A DNA stretch of 35,783 bases from Candidatus Uhrbacteria bacterium RIFCSPLOWO2_01_FULL_47_17 (GTDB lineage: Bacteria > Patescibacteriota > Patescibacteriia > UBA9934 > GWF2-40-263). Under the pieces are notes generated by a model that saw nothing but the letters and a program-made list of their open reading frames with translations, searched no databases and was not told where the DNA came from. Shown here piece after piece: positions 32,029 through 35,783 of this stretch. Made by a program: the position numbers and the translations under genes. The DNA lies in contig MGEI01000005.1 of NCBI GenBank assembly GCA_001791305.1, forward strand, positions 274,783 to 310,565. The letters run 5' to 3'. How positions within the stretch are numbered: the stretch's first letter is position 1; the number at the start of each line of letters is the position of its first letter.

Positions 32029-32294
32029 AACCGAAGAATATCGAACATGGAGGACTAAGAGTATGCATGTTTTTCGTCTGCAACTTGTGAGCAGATGAGC
32101 CACGCGCGTCAAGCGAAACATGTTGATGAATTTCCCGATGCAAACAAGGCTCCGGCTTTCTTTGCACCGAACGAACCCATCTTTTTGTTTACACTCTCGA
32201 GTCAATGAACAAAGCTCTTCTCCTTCATGTTCGGTTTTCTTTTGAAGCCGACTTGTGTTCCCGTTTCCACAACCCTCTACACAACAGGAGTGTC

Positions 32295-33215
32295 ATGAAC
32301 CAGCGCCCAATTGTTCCACCGACGACTCACGTCACAGATGCGCCCACTGCGCGCAGACCAATCATTCCGCAGACAAGCGGATCCGCAGCAAAACCTGCGC
32401 AAATCGTTCCGCGCCGGACCGATTCGTCTCCAAGCGCACCGCTTGTACCTCGACAGACGGTTGCACGAACGACATCCAAAGATCCTTCCTTCGTGCTCGA
32501 CGCAGAAGTCGATGAAGAGGTCTATCTCGCTCGCTCAGCCTCTGTGCCGAGGGCGAAGTTGGGAGATCAAGATGCTGCTCGCGAGCAATTGCGCCGCGCG
32601 GCAAAATCCATCGAGGATGATGCCCACCGACGCCGTGCGCACGAAACGGTCATTCGATCGGATTCGTGTTATGTCTCGGAGAAAGAACGCTACACGCGTT
32701 CGCGTCGAGACATTCGTGTTGAGTACACGCGAAAGACGAAGCCTCAACTGCTTACAGCCTTTTCGGAAATGGAACTTCAAAAGCCTTCTCCGAAAATTCG
32801 CTATGCAGACGGAGAGCACTTTGGTCCAAATCCGTTTCTCGAACTCGTGGATGATACGTACGGCACGCCGTATACGAACGATGCTGGCGAAGAAGTCGAG
32901 ATTTGTTTTGCGGGCATGTCTCTCTACATGGAACGCAAAGAGGACACTTGGGTCTATTGGCCGCATGATCGCCAGAATCAGCCTCAGAACTTTCCGCTCC
33001 GCGGCAAAGTGACGCAAAGTTTCTTTGAAGCGCGTTACTTCGACCCACCCACAGAGCCGATCACGCACGAGGAAGATGTGGATGGCGATCAGATTGCCCT
33101 CGCATTCGAGGTGACACCGGAAGAAGGGGATCCTTACGTCCTCATGATCGTGACACTTCTCACCGGAGAGAAGCGCGCGATCAAGGTTCCGTACGATGAG
33201 ACGTTCTTTGCATAA
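32295..33215 (+). CDS. Orphan protein (306 aa), Pro/Arg-rich N-terminus and folded C-terminal domain
   Basis: ATG 32295 is chosen because AGGAG lies four bases upstream; a longer frame from 32205 lacks a site. The first 70 residues are Pro/Thr/Arg-rich and probably disordered, with repeated RPIIPQT, AQIVPRR and PLVPRQT segments. A charged helical part follows (DAAREQLRRAAKSIEDDAHR). The last 130 residues look globular and beta-rich (EICFAGMSLYMERKEDTWVY ... YVLMIVTLLTGEKRAIKVPY). No signal peptide or membrane helix is seen, and no family is recognised. The gene ends before its own terminator. It resembles the two preceding orphans in composition and may belong to the same horizontally acquired cassette. 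Confidence 0.75.
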   Translation: MNQRPIVPPTTHVTDAPTARRPIIPQTSGSAAKPAQIVPRRTDSSPSAPLVPRQTVARTTSKDPSFVLDAEVDEEVYLARSASVPRAKLGDQDAAREQLRRAAKSIEDDAHRRRAHETVIRSDSCYVSEKERYTRSRRDIRVEYTRKTKPQLLTAFSEMELQKPSPKIRYADGEHFGPNPFLELVDDTYGTPYTNDAGEEVEICFAGMSLYMERKEDTWVYWPHDRQNQPQNFPLRGKVTQSFFEARYFDPPTEPITHEEDVDGDQIALAFEVTPEEGDPYVLMIVTLLTGEKRAIKVPYDETFFA

Positions 33216-33220
33216 TTCTT

Positions 33221-33245
33221 GTGGGTTTACGAAACCCACCTTTTC
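33221..33245 (+). terminator. Terminator after the 306-aa gene
   Basis: GTGGGTTT (33221-33228) pairs perfectly with AAACCCAC (33232-33239) around ACG, followed by CTTTT. Confidence 0.85.
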
Positions 33246-33292
33246 TCTTGGGTATAATCTTGCAGATTGTCCTCATGAGAAAAGGGGAACAC

Positions 33293-33320
33293 TTGATACT
33301 TTTCGTAAACGTTTTATAAT
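33293..33320 (+). promoter_or_regulatory. Promoter of a free-standing ncRNA
   Basis: TTGATA (33293-33298) and a perfect TATAAT (33315-33320) are 16 nt apart. Another TATAAT lies at 33253-33258. No reading frame of note follows before the terminator at 33511-33549. Confidence 0.8.
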
Positions 33321-33326
33321 ACAGCC

Positions 33327-33549
33327 AAGTTTCAAATCAGTACTGGTCCATTCCATGCTGCGGGAGATTGTACGATGTCCTTGAACCAAAATCGCGAGCC
33401 GCCGCGCTCTTCGTGAGCGCAGCAAAGAATCTCTCTCCTCTGCTCAAACAGTTTGGTTCTATCTTACAGCGTGACTTTCTTTCGCAGCGTAGAGCTGATC
33501 AGGTGTGGATAACGTAGGGTTGGCTCATGGCCAATACCTACGTTTTTTT
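33327..33549 (+). ncRNA. Structured small RNA of about 220 nt, possibly 6S RNA
   Basis: The transcript is bounded by a strong promoter and a strong terminator. It can fold as one long imperfect hairpin: ATCAG (33336-33340) with CTGAT (33495-33499), GCTGCG (33357-33362) with CGCAGC (33483-33488), then an unpaired bubble (six bases left, 14 right). Above the bubble, TGTA and GAT (33369-33376) pair with ATC and TACA (33461-33468), and GAACCAAA (33383-33390) pairs with TTTGGTTC (33452-33459). The apical part holds GCGCTC/GAGCGC. A closing stem, central bubble and terminal arm is the architecture of 6S RNA, which traps RNA polymerase. Sequence identity with 6S is not shown. No SRP-RNA, tmRNA or RNase P motif is present. 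Confidence 0.55.
33511..33549 (+). terminator. Terminator of the ncRNA
   Basis: AACGTAGG and TTGGC (33511-33524) pair with GCCAA and CCTACGTT (33530-33544) around TCATG, with small internal loops and seven T at the end. Confidence 0.9.
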
Positions 33550-33608
33550 CTAAATTTAGGTTTTTTACACAAAATCATTGACAGAGATTTGCGTTTCAGC
33601 ACATTCAC

Positions 33609-33637
33609 TTGACGAGGCCATGTACACATGGTACGAT
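33609..33637 (+). promoter_or_regulatory. Candidate promoter upstream of rpoB
   Basis: TTGACG (33609-33614) and TACGAT (33632-33637) are 17 nt apart. The spacer contains the inverted repeat CCATGT-AC-ACATGG, which could be an operator. The leader to rpoB would be about 340 nt. Confidence 0.45.
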
Positions 33638-33814
33638 CGCCTTACATTTCAGAGTCAATTTCGCTCAATTGAGCAAAACTTGACCTTCTTACCTCCCATA
33701 TGGCTGGACGGTCCCGGGGATAAGAAAAATGAAGACAGAGTGCAAACAACACCAGACTGACCCCTGGTTAATTGACCCACACTTCTGATCATCAACATTG
33801 CCGTCCAACAGAAT

Positions 33815-33860
33815 AGCTAAAGCATCGCCTTTCCAAAAAAGGGCGAAGTTTTTGTTTTTA
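33815..33860 (+). terminator. Terminator-like hairpin in the rpoB leader
   Basis: CGCCTTT and AAAGGGCG pair with one bulged G around a short A-rich loop, followed after AAG by TTTTTGTTTTT. It may end a short transcript or act as an attenuator. The 33640-33814 stretch shows a palindrome GCTCAATTGAGC (33662-33673) and a weak 60-codon frame but no gene I trust. Confidence 0.45.
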
Positions 33861-33892
33861 TAAACGAAATTAAGGGGTTCGAGATGCAGGAT

Positions 33893-33939
33893 TTGGGGTT
33901 AGGAAAAGCGAATTTACGTTCGTTTCTCCTAATTCCCAA
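33893..33939 (+). promoter_or_regulatory. Long hairpin directly upstream of rpoB
   Basis: TTGGG, TTAGGA and AAGCGAA on the left pair with TTCGTTT, TCCTAA and CCCAA on the right around loop TTTACG, giving about 18 pairs with small bulges. A pyrimidine-rich stretch with CCCAAA and CCCTAATTC follows up to ATG 33986. Confidence 0.5.
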
Positions 33940-33985
33940 TCTTCTTTCCCAAACCTTCTGACCCTAATTCTACCCGACCCAACGT

Positions 33986-35783
33986 ATGATTTTTCAACGC
34001 ACACCCGTCAAAACCCGTGAGCGCAAAATCTTTACTGATGTCGTGGACGCTATGGAGCTTCCAGACCTCATTGAAGTTCAACGCCGCTCGTACCAATGGT
34101 TCTTTGATGAAGGAATCTCAGAACTGTTTTCAGAAGTAACCCCAATCAAAGACTTTATTGGTCGTGATTTGGAATTGTACTTCGATGGCTACTACCTTGA
34201 CGAGCCAAAGTTTGATGAAAAGGCTTCCAAATTGAAAAACGTGACATATGAAGCACCGCTCCGCGTGAAAACACGTTTGGTGAACCTTCGCAGCAAAACC
34301 GTGAAGGAACAGGAAATTTATTTGGGTGACCTCCCAATCATGACACCTCGCGGAACGTTCGTTATTAACGGAGTGGAGCGTGTGGTTGTATCTCAGCTCG
34401 TACGTTCCGCCGGAGCGTTTTTTACGGGAGATGTTTATCGTGGACGCCGCTACTACGGAGCAAAGATTATTCCAAATCGTGGAGCATGGCTTGAGTTTGA
34501 AACAGATCCAAAAAACGTGATTTGGGTAAAGATTGATCGTAAGCGCAAAGTTGCGGTTACGGCTCTTTTGCGTGCGTTCGGTGTCACAACAGATGAAGAA
34601 ATTTTGAGCATGTTTAAGGATGTTGATACTCACCCAACCAATCGCTACATTGAATCTACGTTGAATAAGGATGTTTCGAAGACCGAAGAAGAAGGGCTTA
34701 TTGAGGTTTACAAACGTATTCGTCCAGGCGATCGCGCAACGGCTGATAACGCGAAGAGCTTGATTCACGCGATGTTCTTCAATTTCGATCGTTACGACTT
34801 AGGAAAAGTTGGACGTTATAAATTTAACTTGCGATTCGGAGATTCAACAGATCCAAGCGTGGTGAACCCAGAAGCAAACCGTATTATTGGAAAAGAGGAT
34901 TTGAAGAAAATCATTTCAGAGATTATTCGTTTGAACATCACCCAAGATGAACCAGATGACGTTGATCACTTGGGAAACCGTCGCGTTCGAGCCGTTGGTG
35001 AATTGATCCAAGGACGATTCCGCGTTGGACTCGCGCGTATGGAGCGCATTATTAAGGATCGTATGTCTACACAGGACATCGATGCTCTTACTCCAGGACG
35101 TCTCATCAACGCACGTCCGGTTATTGGTGCCATTCGTGAGTTCTTCATGTCCTCACAGTTGTCCCAGTTCATGGACCAGACAAACCCATTGTCCGAGCTC
35201 GAACACAAGCGTCGTCTCTCGGCCATGGGTCCAGGTGGACTCTCACGTGAGCGCGCAGGATTTGAAGTTCGCGACGTTCACCCAACGCACTACGGACGTA
35301 TTTGTCCAATTGGAACTCCAGAAGGACCAAACATTGGTTTGATTGGTCAGCTTTCGAGTTACGCGATTATCAACGACTACGGATTTATTGAAACGCCGTA
35401 TCGCAAAGTGGTGAAAGAAACGAAGGGCGGAAAAACACGCACACGCGTCACAGATGAAGTTGTGTACGTGAACGCGTTTGTGGAGGAGCGTGCAGTAACC
35501 GTTCCAGCAACGGTGAAACTTGATAAAGAAGGATACGTCATCGACGAATTTGTTGGTGGACGTAAGTTTGGTGAACCAAAAGTTGTGAACCAATCTGAAA
35601 TCGATTACATGGACGTGTCTTCACGCCAAATCGTTTCTATTGGTACCGCACTTATTCCATTTCTTGAGCATGATGACGCAACGCGTGCCCTCATGGGAAC
35701 AAACATGCAACGCCAGGCCGTTCCAACCATTAAACCAGACGCGCCAATCATTGGTACGGGAATCGAAAAACGTGCAGCGAAGG
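33986..35783 (+). CDS. rpoB: DNA-directed RNA polymerase beta subunit, 5' part
   Basis: The frame is open from ATG 33986 (MIFQRTPVKTRERKIFTDVV) to the window edge, giving 599 complete codons, so this is about half of the protein. Conserved segments include PIMTPRGTFVINGVERVVVS, SSQLSQFMDQTNPLSELEHK, GPGGLSRERAGFEVRDVHPT and TPEGPNIGLIGQLSSYA. The rifampicin-region residues equal to E. coli D516, H526 and S531 are kept; L533 is Met and E562 is Gly. No clear SD sequence precedes the start. rplJ/rplL do not lie upstream; the ncRNA and structured leader do instead. Confidence 0.97.
   Translation, partial: MIFQRTPVKTRERKIFTDVVDAMELPDLIEVQRRSYQWFFDEGISELFSEVTPIKDFIGRDLELYFDGYYLDEPKFDEKASKLKNVTYEAPLRVKTRLVNLRSKTVKEQEIYLGDLPIMTPRGTFVINGVERVVVSQLVRSAGAFFTGDVYRGRRYYGAKIIPNRGAWLEFETDPKNVIWVKIDRKRKVAVTALLRAFGVTTDEEILSMFKDVDTHPTNRYIESTLNKDVSKTEEEGLIEVYKRIRPGDRATADNAKSLIHAMFFNFDRYDLGKVGRYKFNLRFGDSTDPSVVNPEANRIIGKEDLKKIISEIIRLNITQDEPDDVDHLGNRRVRAVGELIQGRFRVGLARMERIIKDRMSTQDIDALTPGRLINARPVIGAIREFFMSSQLSQFMDQTNPLSELEHKRRLSAMGPGGLSRERAGFEVRDVHPTHYGRICPIGTPEGPNIGLIGQLSSYAIINDYGFIETPYRKVVKETKGGKTRTRVTDEVVYVNAFVEERAVTVPATVKLDKEGYVIDEFVGGRKFGEPKVVNQSEIDYMDVSSRQIVSIGTALIPFLEHDDATRALMGTNMQRQAVPTIKPDAPIIGTGIEKRAAK

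Noticed and set aside
32063..32098. 11-residue ORF with GGAGG nine bases upstream
   Set aside because: Could be a leader peptide, but no promoter or attenuator ties it to the 306-aa gene; too short to support.
33504..33512. Second exact DnaA-box match TGTGGATAA
   Set aside because: It lies between the ncRNA closing stem and its terminator, isolated and without AT-rich repeats; chance match is likely.
33578..33760. 60-codon frame (TTG start) between the ncRNA and rpoB
   Set aside because: No SD site, overlaps the candidate promoter, no recognisable sequence; at best a remnant.
35238..35251. CACGTG-centred palindrome in rpoB resembling parS
   Set aside because: Only the central TCACGTGA matches well; the flanks do not fit the 16-bp consensus and it is within a conserved coding segment.
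1..35783. CRISPR array, restriction system or toxin-antitoxin pair
   Set aside because: No spaced direct-repeat array, no cas, restriction or recognisable toxin motifs were seen.

Overview
The window looks like a chromosomal segment of a small-genome bacterium, most likely a member of the Candidatus Patescibacteria (CPR). The reasons are giant secreted Ser/Thr-rich proteins with CPR-type architectures, an S6 with a charged C-terminal tail, a rpsF-ssb-rpsR run that is not followed by rplI (bL9), a DUF475/TerC-type membrane protein, and many short hypothetical genes. TGA is an ordinary stop in most genes, so code 11 applies. The phylum is an inference; no rRNA is present.

Left part (1-15.5 kb, all + strand): tRNA-Arg(CCU), a HAD phosphatase, and two near-perfect parS sites about 730 bp apart, the second in an AT-rich gap with a DnaA-box match. 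A strong promoter then reads into a tight four-gene surface locus of exported proteins of 303, 305, 1198 and 2040 aa, closed by a perfect terminator. An O-antigen-ligase-like/TPR membrane protein, a possible 57-aa gene with its own terminator, and an MFS transporter follow.

Middle part (16.8-20.5 kb): a Y1 (RayT/IS200-like) transposase element with 31-bp perfect inverted ends abuts the stop of a TerC/DUF475 gene. Next are a six-hairpin glycosidase-like gene, a small partner gene, and a tRNA-Thr(GGU) with tRNA-Ala-like acceptor features (G3:U70, A73).

Core part (20.5-30.6 kb): ychF, a THUMP/Trm11-like methyltransferase, rpsF-ssb-rpsR, then an epmA-like EF-P lysine ligase directly upstream of efp. 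On the minus strand are ftsK, a rodZ-like gene, recA and a small coiled-coil gene. The ychF/rpsF/ssb/rpsR order together with the parS sites suggests an origin-proximal location.

Right part (30.6-35.8 kb): three orphan genes. The first sits behind a promoter and a leader that could form a kissing-loop structure, and it carries an in-frame TGA followed by a protein-like 20-codon extension. After these comes a well-supported free-standing ncRNA (promoter, long imperfect hairpin, strong terminator; possibly 6S RNA). A structured leader precedes rpoB, which runs off the right edge.
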